From the NCBI RefSeq assembly GCF_004297125.1, contig NZ_SCVD01000039.1, positions 248,001 to 312,000 of the forward strand: DNA of 64,000 nucleotides. The letters run 5' to 3'. The stretch is from Phenylobacterium sp. GTDB taxonomy: Bacteria > Pseudomonadota > Alphaproteobacteria > Caulobacterales > Caulobacteraceae. The notes beneath the pieces are model-generated. The model saw only the letters and a program-made list of their open reading frames with translations. It was not told the origin of the DNA and did not search any database. The position numbers and the translations under genes were made by a program. Below are positions 8,289 to 17,611 of this stretch, in pieces (position 1 is the stretch's first letter; each line of letters opens with the position of its first letter).

Positions 8289-11200
8289 AGACGATCTTCC
8301 GGCAGGGGCTGGCGAGGCGCTTCACGGGGCGTGACGAGGCGGGCCAGCCGGGGCTTCAGCCAGTTCTCGAAGTCATCCACGAACTCGTAGACCACCGGGA
8401 CCAGCACCAGCGACAGGATCGTCGAGGTGATCAGGCCGCCGATCACCGCCACGGCCATCGGCTGTCGGAACTCCGAGCCCTTCTCCAGGGCGAAGGCAGT
8501 GGGCAGCATTCCCGCCGCCATGGCCACGCTGGTCATGATGATGGGCCGCGCCCGCTCGCGGCAGGCTTCGATCAGCGCCTCGCGCTGGGTCATGCCCTCG
8601 CGCTCGCGCTCGATGGCGTACTCGACCAGCAGGATCGAGTTCTTCGCCGCCAGGCCCATCAGCATCAGCAGGCCGATGAGCGAGGGGATCGAGAGGGACA
8701 GATTGAAGACCAGGAGCCCCAGGAACGCGCCGCCGATCGCCAGCGGCAGCGCCGCCAGGATGACGATCGGCTTGAAGAACGAGCGGAACAGCAGCACCAG
8801 CACGCCGAAGATCAGCGCGATGCCCGCGAACAGCGCGACCGCGAACGACTGCATCATCTCAGTGAAGGCTTCCTGCTGGCCGGTCTCGGCCGGCCTCACG
8901 CCCTCGGGCAGCTTCTGCATGATCGGCAGCTTCTTCACCGCCTCCCCCGCCTGGCCGAGTTCCACGCCGTTCAGTTCGGCCTGAACCGTCTGCTGGCGCT
9001 GGCGGTTGAGACGTTCGATCCGCGCGGGGCCGGCCTGGAACGCCACGTCGGCCACGGTCTCGAGGGTCGTGGTCCCGCCGCTGGCCGTGGGCAGGCGAAG
9101 CGACTTGATCCGCTCGAGGTCGGCGCGCGCATCGGCCGGCAGGCGGATGCGGATCGGAATGCGGCGCTCGCCGGCGGTCAGCTTGGCGACGTTGGCGTCG
9201 ATGTCCCCGACCGTGGCCACGCGGGCCGCCTGGGCGATGACGTCGGCGGAGACGCCCAGCCGCGCGGCTTCGGCGTAGCGCGGCCGGATCACCAGTTCGG
9301 GCCCGGTGGGCGGCACCGAGGGGCGCGGCTCGGCCAGGACGTCCAGCGTGCGCATCTGGCGTTCCAGCTCGGTCGAGGCGGCCAGCAGCTTGGCCGGGTC
9401 CTCGCTGGTCAGGATCTGCTGGTAGCCGGCGGACCCCTGGAAATCGAGGAAGTTGACCCGGGCGTCGGGGATCTCGCGCAGCTTGGGCCGCAGCGCCGCG
9501 CGGATCTCATCGCCGCTGGAGTGGCGCTTGGGATCGAGCAGGACGTTCAGGCTGGCCGAGCGCAGGTCGCTGCCCCCACCGCCGCCGGCGAACGGATTGG
9601 AGGGGCCGGACGAGCCGACCTCGACGAAGACGTCGGTGACCGAGGGGTCGGTCTTCACCGCCCGCGTCACCCGCTGGACCGTGTCCTCCATGTCCTTGGC
9701 CGTGGCGCCGGGCGGGCCCTGGACGCTGATGAACAGGTAGTCCGGATCGCCGGCCGGCTGGAAGCCGGACGGCAGGAAGAAGACGATCGTGCAGGAGGCG
9801 ATGAAGGCCACCAGGCCCGCGAAGGAGGCGACGATGCGATGGTCCAGCGCCCATTGCAGCGCCCGGCGGTAGAAGCCGGGCATCGGCTTGCGGACTTCGG
9901 GGTGGCTGCTGGGCTTCAGCAGATAGGCCGCCATCAACGGCGTCAGCAGGCGCGCCACCAGCAGCGAGAACAGCACCGCCACGCAGACGGTCAGGCCGAA
10001 CTCGCGGAAGAACTGGCCGACCATGCCGGTCATGAACGAGACCGGGGCGAACACCACCACGATGGCCGCCGTGGTGGCGACCACGGCCAAGCCGATGGCG
10101 TCCGCGCCCTGCATGGCCGCCTCGTAGGGCCGCATCCCGGCCTTCACCCGCTTTTCGATATTCTCGATCTCGACGATGGCGTCGTCGACCAGGATGCCGA
10201 TGACCAGGGTCAGGCCCAGCAGCGTCACCACGTTCAGCGAGAAGCCGAGCATGTTGATGACGAAGAAGGTCGGGATCAGCGACACGGGCATGGCGAAGGC
10301 GGTGACCATGGTCGCCCGCCAGTCGCGCAGGAACAGCCAGACCACGAAGGCGGCCAGCAGCATCCCTTCCAGCAGCACGTGCTGGGTGGCGCGGAAGCTG
10401 TCGCGGGTCTCCTGCACCGTGGTGAAGATCCGGGTGAACTTCACCCCCGGCCGTTCCTTCTCGACGGCGGCCAGCTTGGCCAGGACGGCGTCCTCGACGG
10501 CGATGTCCGAGGCGGCGCGGGTCTTCATGACCTGGAAGCCCACCACCGGGCGGCCGTTCAGGCGGGCGAAGCCGCGGACCTCGCCGGCGCCGTCGCCCAC
10601 CTCGGCCACGTCGGTCAGCTTCACGTAGCCGCCGGCGCCGGTGGGGATGGTCATCTCGCGGAGCTGCGCCAGGGTGGTGGCGGCGCCCAGGACCCGCACG
10701 GTCTGCTCGCGCCCCCCCACTTCGACCCGGCCGCCCGGCACGTCCAGGTCGGCGGCGCGCAGGGCGTTGTTGATCTGCGAGGCCGTCAGGCCGCGGGCGG
10801 CCAGCTTGTCGGGATCGACCACGACGTTGATCTCGCGGGTCACGCCGCCGACGCGGCGGATCTGGGCCACGCCCTTCACCGCCTGCAGCGCGCGCGACAT
10901 GGTGTCGTCGATGAACCAGGACAGCTCGACGTCGGACATCGCCGGCGCCTCCACCGCGAAGGTGGTGATCGGCAGGCTGTCGAAGTCCACCCGCTGGACC
11001 AACGGCTCGTCGATCTCGCGCGGCAGGTTCGGCCGGATCTGATCGATCCGGGTCTGGACCTCGTCGGTCTTCTTCTGGAGATCCTCGCCGATCTCCAGCT
11101 CGATCATCGTGCTCGAGACGCCCTGGGTGACGGTCGACTGGATGTTGCGGACATTGGGGATGGAGGACACGGCGTCCTCCACCTGGCGGGTGATCTGGGT

Positions 11201-11410
11201 CTCGATCTCGCCGGGGGCCGCGCCGCTCTGCGTCACCGTGATCGACACGGCCGGAAACGTCACGTCCGGGAAGTTCTTCACCGCCAGGCCGAAGTAGGCG
11301 ATCACGCCCGCCAGCACGAGGCCGATGAACAGCACGCTGACCGGCACCGGGTTCTTGATCGCCCAGGCCGAGATCCTGAGCCCGCCGTGGGAATCGTGGG
11401 GCTGGCTCAT
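8285..11410 (-). CDS. RND multidrug efflux pump, inner-membrane permease
   Basis: This 1041-residue AcrB/MexF-family (HAE1) permease uses proton flow to push drugs or lipophilic compounds out through the tripartite channel. Visible are the N-terminal TM1 after AWAIKNPVPVSVLFIG, two periplasmic loops, and the TM4 segment with GILVDDAIVEIENIEKR, which holds the paired Asp residues of proton relay. The late GLLMLMGLAAKNSILLVEYA segment is also present. The ATG at 11410 (MSQPHDSHGG) is preferred; a longer open frame upstream lies inside the adaptor gene. It is the last gene of the three-gene operon, 4 bases after the adaptor stop. The length is full and nothing is missing. Confidence 0.97.
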   Translation of the reverse strand: MSQPHDSHGGLRISAWAIKNPVPVSVLFIGLVLAGVIAYFGLAVKNFPDVTFPAVSITVTQSGAAPGEIETQITRQVEDAVSSIPNVRNIQSTVTQGVSSTMIELEIGEDLQKKTDEVQTRIDQIRPNLPREIDEPLVQRVDFDSLPITTFAVEAPAMSDVELSWFIDDTMSRALQAVKGVAQIRRVGGVTREINVVVDPDKLAARGLTASQINNALRAADLDVPGGRVEVGGREQTVRVLGAATTLAQLREMTIPTGAGGYVKLTDVAEVGDGAGEVRGFARLNGRPVVGFQVMKTRAASDIAVEDAVLAKLAAVEKERPGVKFTRIFTTVQETRDSFRATQHVLLEGMLLAAFVVWLFLRDWRATMVTAFAMPVSLIPTFFVINMLGFSLNVVTLLGLTLVIGILVDDAIVEIENIEKRVKAGMRPYEAAMQGADAIGLAVVATTAAIVVVFAPVSFMTGMVGQFFREFGLTVCVAVLFSLLVARLLTPLMAAYLLKPSSHPEVRKPMPGFYRRALQWALDHRIVASFAGLVAFIASCTIVFFLPSGFQPAGDPDYLFISVQGPPGATAKDMEDTVQRVTRAVKTDPSVTDVFVEVGSSGPSNPFAGGGGGSDLRSASLNVLLDPKRHSSGDEIRAALRPKLREIPDARVNFLDFQGSAGYQQILTSEDPAKLLAASTELERQMRTLDVLAEPRPSVPPTGPELVIRPRYAEAARLGVSADVIAQAARVATVGDIDANVAKLTAGERRIPIRIRLPADARADLERIKSLRLPTASGGTTTLETVADVAFQAGPARIERLNRQRQQTVQAELNGVELGQAGEAVKKLPIMQKLPEGVRPAETGQQEAFTEMMQSFAVALFAGIALIFGVLVLLFRSFFKPIVILAALPLAIGGAFLGLLVFNLSLSIPSLIGLLMLMGLAAKNSILLVEYAIEREREGMTQREALIEACRERARPIIMTSVAMAAGMLPTAFALEKGSEFRQPMAVAVIGGLITSTILSLVLVPVVYEFVDDFENWLKPRLARLVTPREAPRQPLPEDRL

Positions 11411-11414
11411 GATC

Positions 11415-12494
11415 CTACTGCTTCTTCGCCGGGGCCGCCGCCGGCGCCGGCGCGGCGCCTTCGGTCGGGCGGACCAGGTCGTTGTCGAGCAGGAAGGCCG
11501 CGGCGTTCTGGACGACGCGCGTGCCCGGGGCCGGGCCGCGGACGAGCTGGACATAGCCGCCGCCGCGCGGGCCGGTCTGCACCGCCACGCGCTTCACGCG
11601 GTTGTTGTCGGCGACGGTCATGACGCTGGCGCCGTCGGCGTCGTAGCGGATCGCGGTCTCGGGGACCGCCAGCGCCTGGCCGGCCGCGTCGGAGAACATG
11701 GCGCGGGCGAAGCCGCCGGCGCGGATGTCGGAGCGCACCGGCAACAGGACGCGCACCTGGCCCAGCTTCGTATTGGGGTCGATCTGCGGGCTGATCAGGC
11801 GGACCCGGCCCTGCGCCACGCCGCCGCCCGGCAGGACGACCGTCGCGGTCTGGCCGATCCGGACCCGCGCCAGGTCGGCTTCGCCCAGCTCGGCGGAGAG
11901 CTCGACCTGGCCGTCGCGCGCCATGCGGAACCAGGGCGTGGTTCCGCCGGCCGACAGGTCGCCGGGCCGCACGGTCTTTTCGAGGATCAGGCCCGACACC
12001 GGGGCGGTGACCGACAGCTTGCGGCGCTGGGTCTGCAGGTTGCGCAGGTTGGCGTTGGCCGCCTGGGCCTGGAACCGCCGCTGGGCGATCTGTTCCTGGC
12101 TCAGCACGCCCTGGCCGTCGAGATCGGCCACGCGCTGGGCCTGGTCGTTGGCCTGGGCGGCCTGGGCCTGGGACGCGGCGATCTGCGCCTCGAGCAGGGC
12201 GGGGTCGAGCTGGACCAGGACTTGGCCGGCGCGGACATAGTCGCCCACGTCCGCCAGCACGCGGGAAACCCGGTAGCCGGTCACTTCGGGCAGGACCGCA
12301 GCCTCTTCGCGCGGCAGCAGGTTCCCGGAGGCGGCGAGCGCGCCGACGATGGGGCGCGACTCCACGCGGACCACGCGCACGGCGCGGGCCTGGTCCTTCT
12401 CGGAGACCTTCTCCGGCGGCTTCTTGCACGCGGCGAGGGCCAGCACGGCGGCCAGGGGCAGGAGGACTTTCGCGAGCTTCATGCGTCGTCTCAT
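11415..12494 (-). CDS. RND efflux periplasmic adaptor (membrane-fusion lipoprotein)
   Basis: This 359-residue HlyD/AcrA-family adaptor links the pump to the outer-membrane channel. The signal peptide ends in a lipobox (ALAAC), so the mature protein is probably anchored by lipid at Cys-22. The split biotinyl-lipoyl domain (GDYVRAGQVLVQLDP and TAPVSGLILEKTVRPGDLS), the intervening coiled-coil hairpin rich in Gln/Ala, and the beta-barrel are all recognisable. The start at 12494 overlaps the stop of the outer-membrane gene (ATGA). An ATG 12 bases further in is possible. Confidence 0.95.
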   Translation of the reverse strand: MRRRMKLAKVLLPLAAVLALAACKKPPEKVSEKDQARAVRVVRVESRPIVGALAASGNLLPREEAAVLPEVTGYRVSRVLADVGDYVRAGQVLVQLDPALLEAQIAASQAQAAQANDQAQRVADLDGQGVLSQEQIAQRRFQAQAANANLRNLQTQRRKLSVTAPVSGLILEKTVRPGDLSAGGTTPWFRMARDGQVELSAELGEADLARVRIGQTATVVLPGGGVAQGRVRLISPQIDPNTKLGQVRVLLPVRSDIRAGGFARAMFSDAAGQALAVPETAIRYDADGASVMTVADNNRVKRVAVQTGPRGGGYVQLVRGPAPGTRVVQNAAAFLLDNDLVRPTEGAAPAPAAAPAKKQ

Positions 12495-13912
12495 TTGGCG
12501 GCGTAGGCCTGGACAGGCCAGCCGCCGCCCACGGCCTTGTAGGCCTGGACGGAGCGGCGGAGCGCCTGGACCTGGGCCGACGTCAGCTGGGTGCGGACGG
12601 CGCGCCAGGACTGTTCGGCCGAGAGGGTGGAGGAAAGGTCGGTGAGGCCGCGGGCGTATCCCGTGCGGGCGGCCTGGTAGGCCTTGGCCGCGCGGGCCTC
12701 GCCGTCGGCCAGCAGGGCCACCCGCTTGCGGTCGGCCTCCAGGTTCACCAGCGCGCCCTCGGCTTCCTGGAAGGCCGTCTGGACGGTCTTCTCATAGGCG
12801 GTGACGGCCTGTTCGGTGCGGGCGTTCTGGACCTTCAGCTCGGACAGCAGCCGCGGGATCGACAGCACCGGCTGCATGATCGAACCGCCGATCGACCAGT
12901 TCGAGGTCTCGGTCGAGAAGCCCGGCTGCTCGATGCGCGACCAGCCGAGGCCGGGACTGAAGGTGAAGGTCGGGAAGAAGGCGAGCTGCGCCAGCCGCTG
13001 CTGCCCGGCGGCCGAGCGGACCGCCGCCTGGGCGCCGCGCACGTCGGGCCGGCGCTGCAGCAGGTCGCTGGGCAGGGCGGCGGGCACGGCCGGCGCCTGG
13101 CCCACTTCCGGCGGGGTGTCGATGTTGGCGGTCGGCTCCACCATCCGGCCGGCGAGGATCAGGATCGCGCGCTTCTGGACCTGGAGCTGGGCCTCCAGCC
13201 CGGCGATCTGGGCCTGGGCCTGGGCCAGGTCGCCGGCGATGCGGTCGGGCTCGGTGGTGGCGGCCAGGCCGTTGGCGGCGCGCTTGGCGGCGACGTCGTA
13301 GAGGTCCTGCTGGATCCGCGCGGTCTCGCGGGCGTCGGCGAGCTGGATCGCCAGGCCGCGGGCCTGGAACCAGGCGTCGGCGGTGTCCGCCGCGATCTGG
13401 GCGCGGGCGGTCTCGTAGGCGTAGCGGACCCGGTCGACCTCGGCGTTGGCGGACCGGTAGGCGAACAGGGCGCGGCCCCATGGGTCCAGTTCCCAGCTCA
13501 CGTCGAAGCCGGCGGTGTACTGGCGCGACACGCCGCTGGTGGAAAAGCCCGGAATGCTGGCGGCCGAGCCGCCGATCTGCTCGGTGTCGGTGCGCCGGCC
13601 CTGGGCCGTTGCATCGCCCTGCGGAAGGTATTGCAGGATCGCGCCGGTCCGCTGAGCCTTCACCTCGTCGAGGCGGGAACGGGCCGTGCGAACGTCAGGA
13701 TTTCGGAGCAGCGCCTGTTCGATCAGCGACGACAGTTCGGGATCGCCATAGGCGGTCCACCAGGTGTCGAGCGCGATCGCGCCGGCCGGGACGCCGGCGG
13801 GCGCCTCGTAGGCGGCGGGCAGGCTCACGTCCGCCTTGCGCGGCGTGGCGCAGGCCGTGAGCGCGACCGCGATCGCGGACAGGACAGCGTAAGGGCCGGT
13901 GCGGCGGAACAT
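12491..13912 (-). CDS. Outer-membrane efflux channel lipoprotein (NodT family)
   Basis: This TolC-like outer-membrane factor has 473 residues from the ATG at 13912. The signal peptide carries a lipobox LTAC at about residue 20. The two repeated outer-membrane-efflux halves are visible, with LLQRRPDVRGAQAAVRSA at the centre, typical of NodT-type lipoproteins. It is the first gene of the operon, giving the order channel, adaptor, pump. The frame stays open to 13999, but the earlier starts would place extra residues before the lipoprotein signal. It faces a TetR gene across 184 bases that likely hold the operon promoter. Confidence 0.93.
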   Translation of the reverse strand: MFRRTGPYAVLSAIAVALTACATPRKADVSLPAAYEAPAGVPAGAIALDTWWTAYGDPELSSLIEQALLRNPDVRTARSRLDEVKAQRTGAILQYLPQGDATAQGRRTDTEQIGGSAASIPGFSTSGVSRQYTAGFDVSWELDPWGRALFAYRSANAEVDRVRYAYETARAQIAADTADAWFQARGLAIQLADARETARIQQDLYDVAAKRAANGLAATTEPDRIAGDLAQAQAQIAGLEAQLQVQKRAILILAGRMVEPTANIDTPPEVGQAPAVPAALPSDLLQRRPDVRGAQAAVRSAAGQQRLAQLAFFPTFTFSPGLGWSRIEQPGFSTETSNWSIGGSIMQPVLSIPRLLSELKVQNARTEQAVTAYEKTVQTAFQEAEGALVNLEADRKRVALLADGEARAAKAYQAARTGYARGLTDLSSTLSAEQSWRAVRTQLTSAQVQALRRSVQAYKAVGGGWPVQAYAAK

Positions 13913-14040
13913 CGTCGTCAGGCTCTTGGAACCGGCGTTGTTGAACAGGACTTGCATCCCCGGCGCAATCGCTGCGCAGGGCCCCATATTTCCCGACATC
14001 GCCTCCGCCAGCGACTCTTGCGGCCACCGTGCGGAAAGCC

Positions 14041-14096
14041 GTCTGACTTAAACTCTGTATGATGTAAAGTGTTTTATCTGTAATGTGGCTGGGACA
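14041..14096. promoter_or_regulatory. AT-rich control region between efflux operon and TetR gene
   Basis: Around 14049-14085 the DNA is clearly AT-richer than its surroundings and reads CTTAAACTCTGTATGATG followed by TAAAGTGTTTTATCTG. It has TATGAT (14058-14063) on the plus strand and several TGTAA-like words on both strands. This is the expected place for divergent promoters and the TetR operator. I could not define a convincing palindrome by eye. By analogy with TetR-controlled AcrAB-NodT pumps, the adjacent repressor probably binds here; that is inference. Confidence 0.45.
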
Positions 14097-14870
14097 ATGA
14101 CGCGGGAATTCGCAGGCGGGGGAGACCCACAGCGCAGCATCGACCTGCTGTGGGGCGTCACCGAGCCCGGCCGACGGGGCCCCAAGCCGCGCTATTCCGC
14201 CGGTCAGGTCGTGGAGGCCGCCGTCGCCGTGGCCGACGCCGAGGGGCTGCAGGCCATTTCCGTGCGCCGCATCGCCCAGGAGCTCGGCGTCTCGCCGATG
14301 TCGATCTACACCTATGTACCCTCCAAGGCCGAGCTGGTCGGGCTGATGTTCGATCGGATTCTGGGCGAGGTCGGCGATGCCCCGCCGGAGGGCCGCGGCT
14401 GGCGCGAGGCGCTCACCCACATCGCCTGCGAACGCTGGCGGCTGACCGAACGCCATCCCTGGATGCTGGACCTGGCGCTGCATCGCCCGCCGCTGGGGCC
14501 GAACCTGATCGCGCGGCACGAGGTGGCGCTCCGGAACCTGGACGCGACCGGCCTCGACGACCTGACCAAGGACCTGGTGATCGACGTCCTGCACAGCTTC
14601 CTGGTCGGCGCCCTCCTGGAGGCCCGCGAGGCGCGGGAGGCCGAGCGGGTCAGCGGCATGACCGACGAGCAGTGGTTCGCCATGGCCGAACCCGCCCTCA
14701 CCGCCCAACTCGACGCTGCGAAGTTCCCGCACGTCCTGCGCCTGGGCGACGCGTGGCGCAGGGCCGACAAGGCGCTCGTCGCCGACCCCATGTGGCGGTT
14801 CAAGTTCGGCCTGGGCGTGGTGCTGGACGGAATCGGAGCTCTGATTCAGGCCCGCGCCGGCGGGGCCTAG
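14097..14870 (+). CDS. TetR-family repressor, probably of the efflux operon
   Basis: The protein has 257 residues from the ATG at 14097; a GTG at 14085 is an alternative start. The helix-turn-helix lies near residues 35-70 (VEAAVAVADAEGLQAIS, RRIAQELGVSPMSIYTYV), followed by KAELVGLMFDRIL. The C-terminal half is a TetR_C-type ligand-binding domain. It is divergent from the outer-membrane channel gene, the usual arrangement for a local drug-sensing repressor. An N-terminal extension of about 30 residues before the DNA-binding domain is typical of the TetR_C group. The ligand is unknown. Confidence 0.92.
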   Translation: MTREFAGGGDPQRSIDLLWGVTEPGRRGPKPRYSAGQVVEAAVAVADAEGLQAISVRRIAQELGVSPMSIYTYVPSKAELVGLMFDRILGEVGDAPPEGRGWREALTHIACERWRLTERHPWMLDLALHRPPLGPNLIARHEVALRNLDATGLDDLTKDLVIDVLHSFLVGALLEAREAREAERVSGMTDEQWFAMAEPALTAQLDAAKFPHVLRLGDAWRRADKALVADPMWRFKFGLGVVLDGIGALIQARAGGA

Positions 14871-14926
14871 CCGATCGCCCGGCAGCACTCTAGGGTCGCG
14901 CAACTTTTCGCCCCCAGTCGAGTGCG

Positions 14927-16582
14927 TTGATGCAAAAGCTTCTCCTCAGCGTGGCCCTTTCGGCCCTGTTCTCCAGCGCGGCCATGGCCGCCTCCCCGAC
15001 ACTCGACGTCGGCCGGATCATGACCGACATCAAGGTGCTGTCGTCCGACGAATACGAGGGCCGCGCGCCGGCCAGCGAGGGCGAGAAGAAGACCGTCGCC
15101 TACCTGATCGAGCAGATGCAGAACGCCGGCCTGCGACCGGCCGGGGACCTGCAGAAGGACGGCGCGCGCGCCTGGACCCAGGACGTGCCGCTGGTCCGTT
15201 CGGCCACCAAGGGCCCGGTCAACGTCAGCGTCACCCTGGGCGGCGAGACCAAGACCTGGACGCAGGGCGAGGACATCGCCATCCGCGCCACCATGATCGG
15301 CGACCACCTGACCGTGAAGGACGCCCCGGTCGTGTTCGTCGGCTATGGCGTCAAGGCGCCGGAGCGCAGGTGGGACGACTTCAAGGGCGTGGACCTGAAG
15401 GGCAAGGTGGCCCTGGTCCTGGTCAACGACCCCGACTTCGAAACGGGCGAGGGCGACTTCGGCGGCAAGGCGATGACCTACTACGGCCGCTGGACCTACA
15501 AGTTCGAGGAGGCGGCCCGCCAGGGCGCGATCGGCTTCCTGGTGATCCACGAGACCGCACCGGCCTCCTACGGCTGGGCCACGGTCAAGAACTCCAACAC
15601 CAACGAGATCTTCGACGTGATCCGCAAGGATCCCAGGACCGACCACGCACCGCTGGAAGGCTGGGTCCAGAAGGACAGCGCCGTGGCGATGCTGAAGGCC
15701 GCCGGCCTCGACTTCGACGCACTCAAGAAGCAGGCCCAGACCCGGGCGTTCAAGCCGGTGGAGCTGAAGGGCGTGACCTTCTCGACCGACTACGCGGTCG
15801 ACGCCGAGAAGGTGGTCTCGCACAATGTCGTCGGCGCGATCCCGGGCGCGAAGCACCCCGACGAGCGTGTCTTCTACACCGCCCACTGGGACCACCTGGG
15901 CGTGGGCCTGCCCGACGCCAAGGGCGACAAGATCTACAATGGCGCGCTCGACAACGCCTCGGGCACGGCGATGCTGCTCGAACTGGGCCGCACCTTCGCC
16001 AAGGGGCCGAGGCCGGACCGCACGGTGGTCTTCATGTCCGTGACGGCCGAGGAGAAGGGCCTGCTGGGCTCGGAGTACTACGCCTCGGCGCCGCTCTACC
16101 CGCTGGCCACCACGGTGGGCGTGATCAACATGGACGGCGTGGGCCCGAACGGCCTGGCCAAGGACTTCACCACCTCGGGCGACGCCCCGCTGACCCTGCA
16201 GGACGAGTTGATCACGGTGGGCAAGGCGCACGACCGCTACTACAGCCCCGACCCGCGGCCGGAGGCGGGCAGCTTCTTCCGCTCGGACCACTTCCCCTTC
16301 GCCAAGGTCGGCGTGCCGGCCATCAGCTTCGGCGGCGGCCAGGACCTGGTCGAAGGCGGCAAGGCGGCGGGGATCGCCAAGCGCACGGCCTACACCGCCA
16401 ACCAGTACCACCAGCCCGCCGACGAGTTCGACCCGAACTGGGACCCGAAGGGCTTCCAGGCCGACGGAACCCTGCTGTTCGAACTGGGCCAGCACCTGGC
16501 GAACAGCCGCAACTGGCCGGAGTGGAAGACGGGCGCGGAGTTCAAGGCCGAGCGCGACAAGACCAAGGCGAAAAGGAAGTAG
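14927..16582 (+). CDS. Secreted M28-family zinc aminopeptidase
   Basis: This 551-residue exported metallopeptidase has a signal peptide cut near AAMAA (residue 21). A PA-like lid domain is inserted at about 120-290 (VVFVGYGVKAPERRWDDFKG). The two-zinc site reads TAHWDHLG (near 318), NGALDNASGTAML (near 340), TAEEKGLLGS with the catalytic Glu pair (near 373), INMDGVG (near 401) and QYHQPADEF (near 493). It likely trims peptides in the periplasm or outside the cell. It stands alone, 56 bases after the TetR gene, with no sign of co-regulation. Confidence 0.94.
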   Translation: MMQKLLLSVALSALFSSAAMAASPTLDVGRIMTDIKVLSSDEYEGRAPASEGEKKTVAYLIEQMQNAGLRPAGDLQKDGARAWTQDVPLVRSATKGPVNVSVTLGGETKTWTQGEDIAIRATMIGDHLTVKDAPVVFVGYGVKAPERRWDDFKGVDLKGKVALVLVNDPDFETGEGDFGGKAMTYYGRWTYKFEEAARQGAIGFLVIHETAPASYGWATVKNSNTNEIFDVIRKDPRTDHAPLEGWVQKDSAVAMLKAAGLDFDALKKQAQTRAFKPVELKGVTFSTDYAVDAEKVVSHNVVGAIPGAKHPDERVFYTAHWDHLGVGLPDAKGDKIYNGALDNASGTAMLLELGRTFAKGPRPDRTVVFMSVTAEEKGLLGSEYYASAPLYPLATTVGVINMDGVGPNGLAKDFTTSGDAPLTLQDELITVGKAHDRYYSPDPRPEAGSFFRSDHFPFAKVGVPAISFGGGQDLVEGGKAAGIAKRTAYTANQYHQPADEFDPNWDPKGFQADGTLLFELGQHLANSRNWPEWKTGAEFKAERDKTKAKRK

Positions 16583-16684
16583 GCGGCGGGCGCGGCGCTG
16601 GGCCCGCGCCTCGCCCGCGCGGAACATCTTGAGAACTTCAGCGCACGCCGCTACCTAAGGCGCGGCACGACGAGGGAGGCCCGC

Positions 16685-17506
16685 ATGGCCCAATCCGGAA
16701 AGATCCGCTGCGGCATCGGCGGCTGGACGTTCGAGCCCTGGCGGGGCGTGTTCTACCCGGCGGGCCTCTCGCAGAAGAAGGAGCTGGAGTACGCCAGCCG
16801 CCGCCTCACGGCGATCGAGATCAACGGCACCTACTACTCCAGCTTCAAGCCGGACAGCTGGGCCAAGTGGCGGGAGTCGACTCCCGAAGGGTTCAAGTTC
16901 GCGGTGAAGGCTTCGCGGTTCTGCGTGAACCGCAAGAAGCTGACCGACGCCAAGCCCTCGATCGAGATGTTCATGGGCCAGGGCATGGACGAGCTGGGCG
17001 ACCGCCTGGGACCGATCCTGTGGCAGTTCATGGCCACCAAGAAGTTCGACTACGACGATTTCGCGGGCTTCTTCGACCTGCTGCCGGACAGGCTGAACGG
17101 CGGGAAGCTCCAGCACGTCATCGAGGTGCGCAATGGCACCTTCGCGGACCCGAAGTTCGTGGGCCTCTGCCGCGACCGGGGCGTCGCCATCTGCGTCTCG
17201 GAGAACGAGAACTATCCGCTGATCCCGGACGTGACCGCGGACCTGGTCTACCTGCGGCTGATCTCGGCGGACGACCGGATCGAGACCGGCTATGCGCCCA
17301 AGGACCTGGATCTCTGGGCCGGCCGGTTCAAGGACTATGCGGCGGGCGACATCCCCGGCGACTTCAAGCCCGTCGACCGCACCGGCCTGCCCGAGACCCC
17401 GCGCGACGTCTACGCCTTCGTCATCCACGAGGGGAAGGTCCGCGCGCCGGCGGCGGCGATGGAGTTCATCAAGCGGGTGGATCCGGACTTCGAGATCCCC
17501 GCCTGA
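16685..17506 (+). CDS. DUF72 (YecE-like) protein
   Basis: This 273-residue member of the DUF72 family has a predicted TIM-barrel shape. The family opening is clear: CGIGGWTFEPWRGVFYPAG, then TAIEINGTYYSSFKP and FKFAVKASRF. Family members include YecE; no reaction is firmly established. The gene has its own ribosome site (GAGGG, 7 bases before the ATG). It stands alone and is followed by the composite inverted-repeat element at 17514-17611, which may end its transcript. Confidence 0.93.
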   Translation: MAQSGKIRCGIGGWTFEPWRGVFYPAGLSQKKELEYASRRLTAIEINGTYYSSFKPDSWAKWRESTPEGFKFAVKASRFCVNRKKLTDAKPSIEMFMGQGMDELGDRLGPILWQFMATKKFDYDDFAGFFDLLPDRLNGGKLQHVIEVRNGTFADPKFVGLCRDRGVAICVSENENYPLIPDVTADLVYLRLISADDRIETGYAPKDLDLWAGRFKDYAAGDIPGDFKPVDRTGLPETPRDVYAFVIHEGKVRAPAAAMEFIKRVDPDFEIPA

Positions 17507-17611
17507 GCGGGCTCTGGATCGCAGCTCCGATTGAATCGGAGCTGCGATCCAGGTCTTTGATTTGGCGCGTTTTCTGGCGGCGAACCGGTATCCACTTCGC
17601 CGGAAAGCGCT
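17507..17611. repeat. Composite intergenic repeat with 19-bp inverted repeat
   Basis: The whole gap holds a structured element. Positions 17514-17532 (CTGGATCGCAGCTCCGATT) and 17534-17552 are perfect inverted copies around a single G. An AT-rich stretch follows (17555-17573, containing TTTGATTTGG and GTTTT). Then comes GAACCGGTATCCACTTCGCC at 17581-17600 and GCGCTCTAAG near 17608. The latter block resembles a dispersed intergenic sequence that I recall from Caulobacterales and Rhizobiales genomes. It could form a strong hairpin and act as a bidirectional terminator between the convergent flanking genes. It is not coding. Confidence 0.75.

Noticed and set aside
9521..11623. A 700-codon open frame on the plus strand
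   Set aside because: It is fully antisense to the RND pump gene and is low-complexity (Gly/His/Asp/Arg-rich) with no recognisable motif.
14085..14096. GTG at 14085 as the efflux repressor start
   Set aside because: There is no ribosome site before it; the ATG four codons later has GGGA nearby. The choice is not certain.
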